A stretch of 64,000 bases of DNA from Chryseobacterium aureum (GTDB lineage Bacteria; Bacteroidota; Bacteroidia; Flavobacteriales; Weeksellaceae): NCBI RefSeq assembly GCF_003971235.1, contig NZ_CP034661.1, forward strand, positions 4,340,001 to 4,404,000, written 5' to 3'. This document shows positions 53,306-61,456 of the stretch, one piece after another. Each line of letters starts with the position of its first letter. Position 1 is the first letter of the stretch. The notes under the pieces are model-generated. The model saw only the letters and a program-made list of their open reading frames with translations. It was not told the DNA's origin and did no database searches. A program made the position numbers and the translations under genes.

Positions 53306-54343
53306 TTATTTATTTTGTGAAATAACAAAATTTACCATCTGATCGGTAAGTTGATCCAGATAAGCCTTATCCGTTGTACCAAATCCATGCACTCCGCCTT
53401 CTACGATGATCAGTGAGTTCTGGATTCTGGCTCTGTTTAATTTTCTGTGGAGCTTTTTAGACTGGCTTAAAGGAACTATTTTATCACTATTTCCCTGAAC
53501 AATTAAAGTAGGAACTCCTCCTGAAACAAAATTAACAGGAGACATTGTTTTAAGATAGTCAATAGCTCTGTCCTGATCTTTTCTGATGTTATATCCGGAA
53601 ATTCCTCTGACAAGATTTTCCTGTAAACCGACAATTTTTTTAGACATTAATCCAATCAACGATACCGGAATCGTTCCTAATTTTGTGTGGAAAAGCTTGT
53701 TGAGGTCAGCTGGTCCATAATGATCAATTACATAATTGACCTTGGCAGAATAAGACGATAGTTCCGGACTGCCCAGATAGGTATTATCCGGAGTATAAGC
53801 AGCCATCAGGGATAGATGAGCTCCGGCTGAAGCTCCGAACAATCCGATATTGTTTGTATCAAAATGATACTGTGCAGCATTTTTTCTCACCCATCTTACG
53901 GCATCTTTCGTATCTTCCAAGGGCAGAGGAAAATGGGTGCTGTCATTCAAAAGCGTATAATTGATACTGACAACGGCATACTGCTTTGCCATCAGCTTGG
54001 CAATGGTTGTTTCCACATAATTATCAGCGTGAATGACTTTATCGCCACCGATCCATCCGCCGCCGTGAACATAGATCAGTACAGGTAACAGCTGTCCGGA
54101 AGGCGCATTTTTAGGGGTAAAAACATCCAGTTTTACAGCATTCCCTTTTTTGTTGGTTGTATATACAATGTCCTCAGACAGATGGGCTATCTCCGGTAGT
54201 AAGGTACTTTTTACGGGAGGAGTTTTTACCTGTACCTGTGAAAGGTCTTGTGAGAAAAGTGAATGAGAAAAACTTATAATTACAACAAAAAACAGGTTTG
54301 TGAAAAACCTGTAGATGGATATGTTGTTCGCCGATAAATTCAT
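53306..54343 (-). CDS. secreted alpha/beta hydrolase (esterase/lipase, HSL-like)
   Basis: The 345-residue protein has a signal peptide or anchor (FFTNLFFVVIISFSHSLFSQ). The mature part has the oxyanion loop VLIYVHGGGWIGGD, nucleophile elbow GLFGASAGAHLSLMAA (Ser), acid QGNSDKIVPLSQS (Asp) and base EGGVHGFGTTDK (His). It is an esterase of the hormone-sensitive-lipase type, with substrate unknown. Its start lies 21 bases after the DUF3037 gene stop, so it belongs to the HipA-like/DUF3037 operon. Confidence 0.9.
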   Translation of the reverse strand: MNLSANNISIYRFFTNLFFVVIISFSHSLFSQDLSQVQVKTPPVKSTLLPEIAHLSEDIVYTTNKKGNAVKLDVFTPKNAPSGQLLPVLIYVHGGGWIGGDKVIHADNYVETTIAKLMAKQYAVVSINYTLLNDSTHFPLPLEDTKDAVRWVRKNAAQYHFDTNNIGLFGASAGAHLSLMAAYTPDNTYLGSPELSSYSAKVNYVIDHYGPADLNKLFHTKLGTIPVSLIGLMSKKIVGLQENLVRGISGYNIRKDQDRAIDYLKTMSPVNFVSGGVPTLIVQGNSDKIVPLSQSKKLHRKLNRARIQNSLIIVEGGVHGFGTTDKAYLDQLTDQMVNFVISQNK

Positions 54344-54364
54344 AATCCGTTTTTTAAGGAGGTG

Positions 54365-54748
54365 TTACTTTACTAACTCCTCAAAAAGCTTACCAAAAGT
54401 AGCATCCAGATCTTTAGATTTTCCCGGATGAGGTCTTGAGGTCTGTATTACAGAACTTCTCACAGCCGTGAGCCAGCGGAAGCGCTCCGGAATGTCCAGA
54501 AAAGCAATAGGACCGCCGTCTTTAGCTCCGTTCGCAATCTTCTGAAAGCTTTCCAGATTGTGAATTACATCATCATAATCCAGCTTGCTGTGCATCAGAT
54601 TGAATTTGTCCGGACACAAATAAAACTCTACTCTGATGAATTTTTCTTTCTTAGAAAACATCACCAGCCCTATATTGAAAAATTCTTCTCTTTCAACTTT
54701 AGGTACCAGGCGTATTACCGCGTATTCGTATATTTTATCCTCTTGCAT
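54365..54748 (-). CDS. DUF3037 domain protein
   Basis: The 127-residue protein has YEYAVIRLVPKVEREEFFNI then GLVMFSKKEKFIRVEF, the DUF3037 opening, and the conserved end RWLTAVRSSVIQTSRPHPGK. Its function is unknown. Its start codon overlaps the end of the HipA-like kinase gene by 14 bases, which suggests coupled translation. The HipA-like/DUF3037 pairing recurs in many genomes, so they probably act together. Confidence 0.9.
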   Translation of the reverse strand: MQEDKIYEYAVIRLVPKVEREEFFNIGLVMFSKKEKFIRVEFYLCPDKFNLMHSKLDYDDVIHNLESFQKIANGAKDGGPIAFLDIPERFRWLTAVRSSVIQTSRPHPGKSKDLDATFGKLFEELVK

Positions 54749-55508
54749 TTTTCGCTTCGTTTACAAAGATTTGAGAATTTTCTAATCTGGTTTTCATAAA
54801 CTGAAAATAGATTTCACGGATTTCGTCTGGTGTTTCATCAGCATCATTCCACTGTAACCAGTCCTCAGGAATTGAGTTAACAATTTCTCTGAAAAGAGCA
54901 TCATTCAAAACTTCATGGGCAAATTGATCTGCTTCGTCAAGCATTTTTGCCTTAGGAAGAAGCACGTGGTCTTTCACATATTTGAAAGGTGTCTTGGCCG
55001 CAGCATCAAAATTCTGCCAGGAGTGATGGAAATAGAATGAGGCCCCATTATCTATGATCCAAAGTTCTTTATGCCACATCAGCATATTGGTATTTTTAAA
55101 GGTACGGTCTATATTGGTAATGAATGCATCCAGCCATACAATTTTTGAAGCCAGAAGCGGATCCACACTGACTCCCGGATCATACGTAATAGAGCCGGAC
55201 AGATAATGCAGTCCAAGATTCAGCCCTTCTGAATGTTTCAGGAGGTCCTGTATTTCCTCATCGGCTTCCGTTCTTCCGAAATCAGCATCAAGATTGATAA
55301 AAACGAGTTCAGGAATCTTAAGTCCTAAAGCTTCGGTAATCTTTCCGCCCAGTAGTTCGGAGATCAGCATTTTTACTCCATGGCCTGCACCACGGAATTT
55401 TAATACATATTTGAAATCATCATCAGCTTCTGCCAGAGCCGGAAGAGATCCTCCTTCTCTCAAAGGCAGAATGTAACGCATCACGGTTACAGTTCTTAAA
55501 TTCTGCAT
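54735..55508 (-). CDS. HipA-like kinase family protein (HipA_2 type)
   Basis: The 257-residue protein lacks the N-terminal domain of true HipA but shares the kinase core. YVLKFRGAGHGVKMLISELL supplies the ATP-binding Lys region, KIVWLDAFITNIDRTFKNTN holds the catalytic D...N (DxxxxNxDRTxxNxN) and LWIIDNGASFYFHHSW is the metal-binding loop (IDNG). It is therefore probably an active Ser/Thr kinase. No HipB-type HTH gene is adjacent; the partner is a DUF3037 protein instead. A TATTTTTG box ends five bases before the ATG, so the mRNA may be leaderless. Confidence 0.85.
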   Translation of the reverse strand: MQNLRTVTVMRYILPLREGGSLPALAEADDDFKYVLKFRGAGHGVKMLISELLGGKITEALGLKIPELVFINLDADFGRTEADEEIQDLLKHSEGLNLGLHYLSGSITYDPGVSVDPLLASKIVWLDAFITNIDRTFKNTNMLMWHKELWIIDNGASFYFHHSWQNFDAAAKTPFKYVKDHVLLPKAKMLDEADQFAHEVLNDALFREIVNSIPEDWLQWNDADETPDEIREIYFQFMKTRLENSQIFVNEAKNARG

Positions 55509-55645
55509 GAAGCAAAAATAAGGCTATTTTTATAAACTTCAGCTGGCCTTTGCATAAAAGAAATATCGTATCAGGAGCCAAAACCAGAGTTTTTTTCATA
55601 AATTTCCATTCAAATAAACATCTCAAAACAAAAGAACATCAAGTT

Positions 55646-56486
55646 ATGAACCTGATTATCGAAAAGAATATCTATTTAGAAAATAAGGAAACCAGGGGTT
55701 TTCTTGCAGATGCTTTTTACAAAGAGGCCGGACAGAAACTACCTTTAGTGATCTTCGTTCACGGATATAAAGGCTACAAAGACTGGGGAGCCTGGAATCT
55801 GATGGCCAAAAAGTTTGCTGAAGCTGGTTTTTTCTTTGTGAAGTTTAATTTCTCCCACAACGGCACTACGGCGGATGATCCTGATCACTTCGGAGATCTT
55901 GAGGCTTTTGGCTATAACAATTATTCTAAAGAGCTTTCGGATCTTGGGGTGGTGATTGATCATTTTAGTAAAGATCCGCATGTGGATGATGAAAAAATCG
56001 TTCTGATAGGACACAGCAGAGGAGGAGGAATTTCTATTATCAAAACCTTCGAGGACGAAAGAATTAATGGTTTGATCACATTGGCAAGCGTAGATACCTT
56101 AGACCGTTTTCCCAAGGGAGAGGCATTGAGCGACTGGAAATAATGGAGTGTATTATGCGCTGAACGGCCGTACAAAACAGCAAATGCCGCACTATTATCA
56201 GTTTTATGAAGATTTTGAGAACAATATTCATCGTTTTGATGTAGAACGGGCTACAGAAATGGCTAAAGCCCATATGCTTATTATTCATGGAACGGAGGAT
56301 GAAGCGGTAGAAGTGAAACAGGCAGAGCATCTTCACCTTCTCCACCCGAATTCTGAACTGTTTCTGATTGAAAATGGCAGCCATACTTTCGGAGCGAAAG
56401 AACCCTGGACAGATACTGTGCTGCCACAAGATTTAGATAGCGTAATTGAAAAATGTATTGATTTTATAAAAGAAAAATTGAAATAA
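55646..56486 (+). pseudogene. alpha/beta hydrolase, frameshifted
   Basis: The first part (165 codons from the ATG at 55646) has VIFVHGYKGYKDWGAWNLMA, FNFSHNG and nucleophile elbow VLIGHSRGGGISI. It stops at 56141-56143 right after SDWK. The rest continues in another frame from about 56139 (NNGVYYALNGRTKQQMPHYY), with acid IIHGTEDEAVEV and base GSHTFGAKE. Joined, they make a normal hydrolase of about 280 residues. The break is in the A-run of TGGAAATAATGG: one extra A or two missing bases. It is a true inactivating mutation or a sequencing error; either part alone lacks a full catalytic triad. Confidence 0.85.
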
Positions 56487-56535
56487 AATGTTTAAAACTG
56501 CGTTATTATAAATTAACCACCATAACAGTATAATT

Positions 56536-57042
56536 ATGAAAAAAATTATTGCAGGCGCATTTGCGCTTTCATTATGTGTTGTATCCTGTAAAAAAGAAGC
56601 CAAGACAGAATCTTCTGTAAGTACAGATACTCTGGCTACGGCAGCACCTAAGGATTCTGTAGTTACAAAAAACGATTCTGTAGCATCACCACCGTCTTCT
56701 GCTCCGGCTGCAGATAATATCATTACCAAAAATGTGGGCAAATATCCACATGATATCAAGTTCTTTGAAGATAAAGGCATTACGGAAAGATTGAAAAAAC
56801 TGGCTGGTGCTCAATATGATGAGATGGTACAGAATTTCGATGTGGAAAGTCCTATTGCATCAGAAAACGGAATTTATAAGCTGACAGGATGCAAGCAGCA
56901 TGACTGCCCTGGATATGCAACCAGTATTTTTTACGATGCTAAAAATGATAATCTGAATGTTTCCATTGATAAAAATGGTAAGGTAACAGAATTTGCTGAA
57001 AAAGGAAAAATTACCGTTTCCGAATCTTTGAAAGCTAAGTAA
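56536..57042 (+). CDS. lipoprotein with Ivy-like CKxHDC motif
   Basis: The 168-residue protein has a lipoprotein signal (IIAGAFALSLCVVSCKK), a Ser/Thr/Ala-rich linker and a domain from about 65. GIYKLTGCKQHDCPGYATSI resembles the CKPHDC loop of Ivy, the inhibitor of C-type lysozyme, in which the loop is held by a disulphide and plugs the active site. The rest fits a small alpha/beta fold. The Ivy link is my inference from this motif. It ends at a terminator shared with the convergent flavin reductase gene. Confidence 0.65.
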   Translation: MKKIIAGAFALSLCVVSCKKEAKTESSVSTDTLATAAPKDSVVTKNDSVASPPSSAPAADNIITKNVGKYPHDIKFFEDKGITERLKKLAGAQYDEMVQNFDVESPIASENGIYKLTGCKQHDCPGYATSIFYDAKNDNLNVSIDKNGKVTEFAEKGKITVSESLKAK

Positions 57043-57173
57043 GAGAAGAGGCTGGATGCGGGAAGTTATTATGGTTTTCCATATCTATTGAAATCAAAAT
57101 AGAACTATTTTCCAAAAGGTTTTTCCTTTGGACAAAAGTTATTTTAAACCTATAAACTTCCAGCCTCCAATAA

Positions 57174-57206
57174 AAAAGCGGCCTGAAATTTCAGGCCGCT
57201 TTTTTA
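57174..57206. terminator. bidirectional terminator between the Ivy-like and flavin reductase genes
   Basis: AAGCGGCCTGAAA and TTTCAGGCCGCTT are a perfect palindrome with A and T runs outside. It overlaps the stop codon of the flavin reductase gene. Confidence 0.9.
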
Positions 57207-58028
57207 TTGGATCGTGAGTAAAACCCACGCTTCGTCTATTTTGCTTTCCAGGAGGAGCTTCTGGGCATTCAAATGAATGTTTTCATCAGCGTGGAAGTCA
57301 CCTGCGGGTAATACTTCTGTATTGGCAAGCATTCCAAGGTCATTTCCTGTAAATACTTTGCTGTATTTTATGGCATCCGGAAGGAGATCAAAACCAATTC
57401 CTTTGGTTACCAAAGGTTTTGGCACTTCAAAAAGGCTGTTTTCATTGCTTCTGGAATACCAGTTGCTACCTAAACGGGCTACCATGTCCAGTTTTTTCTG
57501 ATCAAGAGTTCCGGCTTCATTCAGATATTCTTCTCTGATATGAATCTTCTGTACTTCACAGATCACCAGATTTCCCGCACCACCCTGATCTCCCAGTGGT
57601 TTTACCTCTAATACTTTACATTCAAAGTTGACAGGGCATTCTTCAATCAGTTTGGGCTGTACAAGCTCTGCATCTTTCATGGTAAGGCCGGATTTGATAA
57701 ACTCATTGACTCCGGTTTCATATTCAGTAGAAGCTAAAGAAATCTGCTGTACAATGGGAAAATTGACGGTCCCGATGACCACTTCCGGTACCTCGAGAAT
57801 ATTTTCCAGCGTATGTTTTGTGGTGTTGTCCCGTACTCTTCTTGAGGGTGAAAAGATCAAAATGGGAGGAACGGTACTGAACATATTAAAAAAACTGAAT
57901 GGAGATAAGTTGCTCTTACCGTCTTTATCTACTGTAGATGCCAATGCAATAGGGCGCGGTGAAACGGCAGTCTGCATAATGGTCTGCAGCTGTACGGAGG
58001 TTATTTCGGAGGGGATTACTGTTTTCAT
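57204..58028 (-). CDS. flavin reductase family protein
   Basis: The 274-residue protein has the flavin reductase-like FMN-binding split barrel: QTAVSPRPIALASTVDKDGK, NLSPFSFFNMFSTVPPILIF, SPSRRVRDNTTKHTLENI and NFPIVQQISLASTEYETG. It binds FMN and is often found with aromatic catabolism genes, as here beside fumarylacetoacetase and hppD. It may supply reduced flavin to an unknown oxygenase or bind a cofactor. Two ACTTAA boxes stand 16-33 bases before its start, like the array upstream of hppD. Confidence 0.88.
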   Translation of the reverse strand: MKTVIPSEITSVQLQTIMQTAVSPRPIALASTVDKDGKSNLSPFSFFNMFSTVPPILIFSPSRRVRDNTTKHTLENILEVPEVVIGTVNFPIVQQISLASTEYETGVNEFIKSGLTMKDAELVQPKLIEECPVNFECKVLEVKPLGDQGGAGNLVICEVQKIHIREEYLNEAGTLDQKKLDMVARLGSNWYSRSNENSLFEVPKPLVTKGIGFDLLPDAIKYSKVFTGNDLGMLANTEVLPAGDFHADENIHLNAQKLLLESKIDEAWVLLTIQ

Positions 58029-58043
58029 GTCTTTACTTTTAAC

Positions 58044-58061
58044 ACTTAATTCTACTTAAGT
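58044..58061 (-). promoter_or_regulatory. two ACTTAA boxes upstream of the flavin reductase gene
   Basis: ACTTAAT starts at 58044 and ACTTAAGT at 58054, ten bases apart, so they sit on the same face of DNA. The same box occurs three times upstream of hppD (61332-61358). Confidence 0.5.
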
Positions 58062-58081
58062 ATTCAAAATGATATTAAAAA

Positions 58082-58178
58082 GATGCTTTGTAAACTGCGT
58101 TCGTCAACTTGTAGTCTGAGCTCAGCATGACACTTCTAATACTAACTGTTCAGCAGTATATTTCTAGCGATGTCATCT
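58082..58178. repeat. REP-like repeat, decayed copy
   Basis: It starts GATGCTTTG and carries GCTCAGCATGACA, then CTTCTAATACTAACTGTT, then TTTCTAGCGATGTCAT, in the order of the intact copy at 36272-36363. About 25 extra bases are inserted in the left arm and the right arm is cut short. Confidence 0.65.
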
Positions 58179-58181
58179 GGC

Positions 58182-58214
58182 AAACCTTACAGGTTTTCAA
58201 AACCTGTAAGGTTT
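58182..58214. repeat. 33-base palindromic repeat, copy 2
   Basis: This is a perfect palindrome with 16-base arms (AAACCTTACAGGTTTT) and one central base. It is the same element as 7468-7500 with the ninth pair changed from T-A to C-G. It abuts the decayed REP-like repeat. Confidence 0.85.
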
Positions 58215-58252
58215 AATAGTTGCATTGTGCAGGGTTAAAATTTAGGAAAAAA

Positions 58253-59500
58253 TTAAAGAGTCGGAATAATTTTACCTGAAACTTCCCCGAAACCTACTCT
58301 TACACCGTCTTTTTCAGCCCAAGCCTTCATCGTTACGGTATCATTGTCCTCAATAAATTTTCTCTCTTCACCGTTGCTTAATGATAAAGGATTTTGTCCT
58401 CTCCATGTCAGTTCCAGCATAGATCCGAAAGATTTTGGATCACTTCCTGAAATGGTTCCGCTGGCATAAAGATCACCTACTTCCACGTTACATCCGTTTA
58501 CTGTGTGGTGGGCCAGCTGCTGGGTCATATTCCAGTACATGTGTTTGTAGTTACTTTCGCAGATCAGGTTTTGATCTCCGTTTTCAGGCTGGATATATAC
58601 TTCAAGGTTGATATCATAATTTTTATCACCTTCAAATTTTAAATATTCTAGCACTTCAGGGTCCTGAGTAGGAGAAGCTGTTCTGAATGGTTCCAAAGCT
58701 TCAAGGGTAACCACCCATGGAGAAATAGAAGAACCGAAATTTTTTGCAAGGAATGGCCCTAGCGGAACATATTCCCAGGATTGGATGTCTCTCGCAGACC
58801 AGTCGTTGAAAATTACCATTCCGAAGATAGCATCTTCTGCATTCTGGGTAGAAATACTTTCTCCCATCTCTGTATTTTTATTGATGATGAAAGCCATTTC
58901 CAGTTCGAAATCCAGCTGTTTGCAAGCTCCGAAAAGTGGTTTGTCTGCGTCTGCAGGTTTCATCTGACCTTTCGGACGGTTGATCTCTGTTCCGGAAACT
59001 ACGATAGAGGAGGCTCTTCCATGATATCCTACCGGTAAGTGTTTCCAATTGGGTAATAAGGCATTGGCCGGATCACGGAACATTTTTCCTACATTGGTAG
59101 CATGTTCGATGCTGCTGTAGAAGTCTGTGTAGTTCGGGATGTGAACGGGCATCATCATTTTTACTTTATCCAGGTCATAGAAAGCTTCTTCAATGGTTTT
59201 CTGATCTTTTGACAAAATAGATCCTTCCTGTAATAATGTCTGGATTCTGGTACGAACAGCGTTGGTAACAGGTTTACCCAATTCGATAAATTCGTTGATG
59301 GTATACGCTTCAAAAACATTGTCGTCTAATCCTTCAATATCTTCGAAATAACCAAGATCGTACAACGTAGCAAGATCAATTACCTGATCTCCGATTCTTG
59401 TACAGCATCCTATATATTCCTTGTTAAAAACTGCGACTCCGAAAGGAATATTGTGTATAGAAAAATCCGAATTTGAGGAATAGTCTACAAATGATTTCAT
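58253..59500 (-). CDS. fahA: fumarylacetoacetase
   Basis: The 415-residue protein matches FAH length. It starts SIHNIPFGVAVFNKEYIGCC. The catalytic region has DFYSSIEHATNVGKMFRD (His), GRASSIVVSGTEINRPKGQ, LDFELEMAFIINKNTEMG (metal-binding Glu pair) and VIFNDWSARDIQSWEYVPLG (metal-binding Asp). It hydrolyses fumarylacetoacetate to fumarate and acetoacetate, the last step of tyrosine breakdown. HppD of the same pathway is encoded 590 bases upstream, but homogentisate dioxygenase and maleylacetoacetate isomerase genes are not in the window. Confidence 0.96.
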   Translation of the reverse strand: MKSFVDYSSNSDFSIHNIPFGVAVFNKEYIGCCTRIGDQVIDLATLYDLGYFEDIEGLDDNVFEAYTINEFIELGKPVTNAVRTRIQTLLQEGSILSKDQKTIEEAFYDLDKVKMMMPVHIPNYTDFYSSIEHATNVGKMFRDPANALLPNWKHLPVGYHGRASSIVVSGTEINRPKGQMKPADADKPLFGACKQLDFELEMAFIINKNTEMGESISTQNAEDAIFGMVIFNDWSARDIQSWEYVPLGPFLAKNFGSSISPWVVTLEALEPFRTASPTQDPEVLEYLKFEGDKNYDINLEVYIQPENGDQNLICESNYKHMYWNMTQQLAHHTVNGCNVEVGDLYASGTISGSDPKSFGSMLELTWRGQNPLSLSNGEERKFIEDNDTVTMKAWAEKDGVRVGFGEVSGKIIPTL

Positions 59501-59553
59501 AAGTTTAGATTTTAGTTAGATTATATATCATCCCGAGAAATTCCCCGGAACAT

Positions 59554-60015
59554 TTATTTTGCCTTTTTAGAGAAAGATGCTTCATCTATCCATCGGTCTT
59601 TGGTATTGACATCAATGAGGTACAGGATATTGTCCTGCTGGGTCAGCAATAAAGTTTTGGTAACAGGCATTGGGATTTTTTTATTTTCAAGCATATCTGC
59701 CCGTAAAGAAATAATATTTTTTTTCCTGATGATATCACCGCTGAAAACATTAGAACTGCTTTCTCCGGTGGCTTTGTCATCAAAAACTTCTACATAAGTG
59801 GCATTATTTCCTTTGATAATAATAAAGTCCCGTTCTGTATGATCGGCCTCATCTTTAATAAAAATGAATTTTTTGTTGTCAATATTGACATTCTCCAGAT
59901 GCTGATTGATACCTTTTCTTTGTTCAAGTCTTTCCAGGATTCCGTTTAAAGAACCGAATTGAGCTTTAAGACCCAATGTTCCCAATAGGAAAATCCCGAT
60001 TAAAAATTTTCTCAT
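59554..60015 (-). CDS. secreted protein of unknown function
   Basis: The 153-residue protein has a signal peptide (FLIGIFLLGTLGLKAQ) and a Lys/Asp-rich mature part with beta-forming stretches (KKFIFIKDEADHTERDFIII). I see no known motif. I chose the ATG at 60015 (MRKFLIG) over one 16 codons upstream, because the signal peptide starts there and the upstream part overlaps the hppD terminator hairpin. It lies between fahA and hppD. Confidence 0.68.
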   Translation of the reverse strand: MRKFLIGIFLLGTLGLKAQFGSLNGILERLEQRKGINQHLENVNIDNKKFIFIKDEADHTERDFIIIKGNNATYVEVFDDKATGESSSNVFSGDIIRKKNIISLRADMLENKKIPMPVTKTLLLTQQDNILYLIDVNTKDRWIDEASFSKKAK

Positions 60016-60033
60016 ATACTGTGTTTTATAAAA

Positions 60034-60069
60034 AAGTTTTGCCAGAATACTGTATTCTGACAAAACTTA
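60034..60069 (-). terminator. terminator of hppD
   Basis: AAGTTTTGCCAGAATA and TATTCTGACAAAACTT pair over 16 positions with one mismatch around a short loop. T-rich sequence follows on the minus strand. Confidence 0.85.
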
Positions 60070-60086
60070 TATTTTTTAATGTAAAA

Positions 60087-61217
60087 TTAAAGATTACCTC
60101 TTCTTTCCTGTTCTCTTTCTAATGCTTCGAATAAAGCTTTGAAATTTCCGGCACCAAAACTCTGTGCACCGTGTCTTTCAATAATTTCGAAGAATAGAGT
60201 AGGACGGTCTTCCACAGGCTTTGTAAAGATCTGCAGTAAGTATCCTTCTTCATCATGATCAATAAGTATACCTAACTCCTGAAGTTTTTTAAGATCTTCA
60301 TCAATATGGCCTACTCTTTCAGGGACCATATCGTAATAAGCTTCCGGCGGAGCAGAAAGGAACTCTACACCACGCTTCTTCAATTCTGTTACGGTGTGGA
60401 TAATGTCTTTTGTAGCAACCGCAATATGCTGTACCCCTTCCCCTTCATAGAAATCAAGATATTCTTCTACCTGAGATTTCTTTTTCCCTTCTGCAGGTTC
60501 GTTAATCGGGAATTTTGCGTATCCGTTTCCGTTTGACATTACTTTAGACATCAATGCAGAATATTCTGTATTGATCTGCTTGTCATCAAAAGAAAGGATA
60601 TTAACAAATCCCATTACCTTTTCATACCATTCTACGGTTGGGATCATTCTGTTCCAGTCAACATTTCCTACACAGTGGTCTACGTATAATAAACCTGCTT
60701 CTTCAGGCTTATAATCGCTTTCCCATTTTTCATAACCGGGCATGAAAGCGCCGTTATAGTTCTTTCTTTCAATAAACATGTGAACGGTTTCTCCATACGT
60801 GTAGATTCCGGACATTCTTACCTCACCCTGCTCATCAGTTAACGTTACCGGCTCTAAATAAGGTTTTCCGCCTCTTTTAGTTGTTTCTTCGAAAGCTGCA
60901 TAAGCGTCATCTACCCAAAGTGCCAAAATTTTTACTCCGTCACCATGTTTTTTTACGTGCTCGCTGATAGGAGAGTCAGATTTCAATCCTGTTGTAAGTA
61001 CTAATCTGATTTTTCCCTGTTGAAGCACATAAGATGCACGGTCTCTCACTCCTGTTTCAGGACCGGCATAAGCTACAGACTGAAACCCGAAAGCGGTTTT
61101 GTAATAATGGGCAGCCTGTTTTGCATTTCCTACATAAAACTCAATATAATCCGTACCGTTAATCGGTAAGAAATTTTCTGCTTGAGCTATTTTCTCGGCA
61201 AATGTAAGTGTTGACAT
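60087..61217 (-). CDS. hppD: 4-hydroxyphenylpyruvate dioxygenase
   Basis: The 376-residue protein matches HPPD length with two glyoxalase-like halves. The iron ligands are in LLYVDHCVGNVDW (His, about 182), GEGVQHIAVATKDI (His, about 259) and PTLFFEIIERHGAQSFGAGN (Glu, about 338). The C-terminal AGNFKALFEALEREQERRG is the lid helix. It converts 4-hydroxyphenylpyruvate to homogentisate in tyrosine catabolism. A terminator follows, so it is transcribed apart from fahA. Three 9- to 10-base phased TTAAGT boxes lie 115-141 bases upstream of its start. Confidence 0.97.
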   Translation of the reverse strand: MSTLTFAEKIAQAENFLPINGTDYIEFYVGNAKQAAHYYKTAFGFQSVAYAGPETGVRDRASYVLQQGKIRLVLTTGLKSDSPISEHVKKHGDGVKILALWVDDAYAAFEETTKRGGKPYLEPVTLTDEQGEVRMSGIYTYGETVHMFIERKNYNGAFMPGYEKWESDYKPEEAGLLYVDHCVGNVDWNRMIPTVEWYEKVMGFVNILSFDDKQINTEYSALMSKVMSNGNGYAKFPINEPAEGKKKSQVEEYLDFYEGEGVQHIAVATKDIIHTVTELKKRGVEFLSAPPEAYYDMVPERVGHIDEDLKKLQELGILIDHDEEGYLLQIFTKPVEDRPTLFFEIIERHGAQSFGAGNFKALFEALEREQERRGNL

Positions 61218-61331
61218 ATTTTCTCTTTTACTTTTATTTTATTGGTATGCAAATTACAAAATTCTTAGATATGGCGAAAATATTACCGCGTATTCATTGA
61301 ATATATTTAACATAAAGTTAAAGAAGAGTTT

Positions 61332-61358
61332 ACTTAAGTATATTTAAGTTTCTTAAGT
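61332..61358 (-). promoter_or_regulatory. three phased TTAAGT boxes upstream of hppD
   Basis: ACTTAAGT (61332-61339), ATTTAAGT (61342-61349) and TCTTAAGT (61351-61358) follow one another at 10- and 9-base spacing. The pattern is shared with the flavin reductase upstream region, so a common regulator is likely. Confidence 0.55.
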
Positions 61359-61420
61359 CTCAAATGGGCTACTTACATTTGTAATACAAAAGACAAGTGA
61401 AAAAAATATTTCGAAACATG

Positions 61421-61447
61421 AAAGCCGTAGAGATTCTCTACGGCTTT
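61421..61447 (-). terminator. terminator of the gene at 61457
   Basis: AAAGCCGTAGAG and CTCTACGGCTTT form a perfect stem with a 3-base loop. It lies 10 bases after the stop of the minus-strand gene; A/T-rich flanks are present on both sides. Confidence 0.8.
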
Positions 61448-61456
61448 CTTAATTTT

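Noticed and set aside
54735..55508. Classical HipAB toxin-antitoxin locus
   Set aside because: The kinase lacks the HipA N-terminal domain and no HipB-type HTH gene is adjacent.
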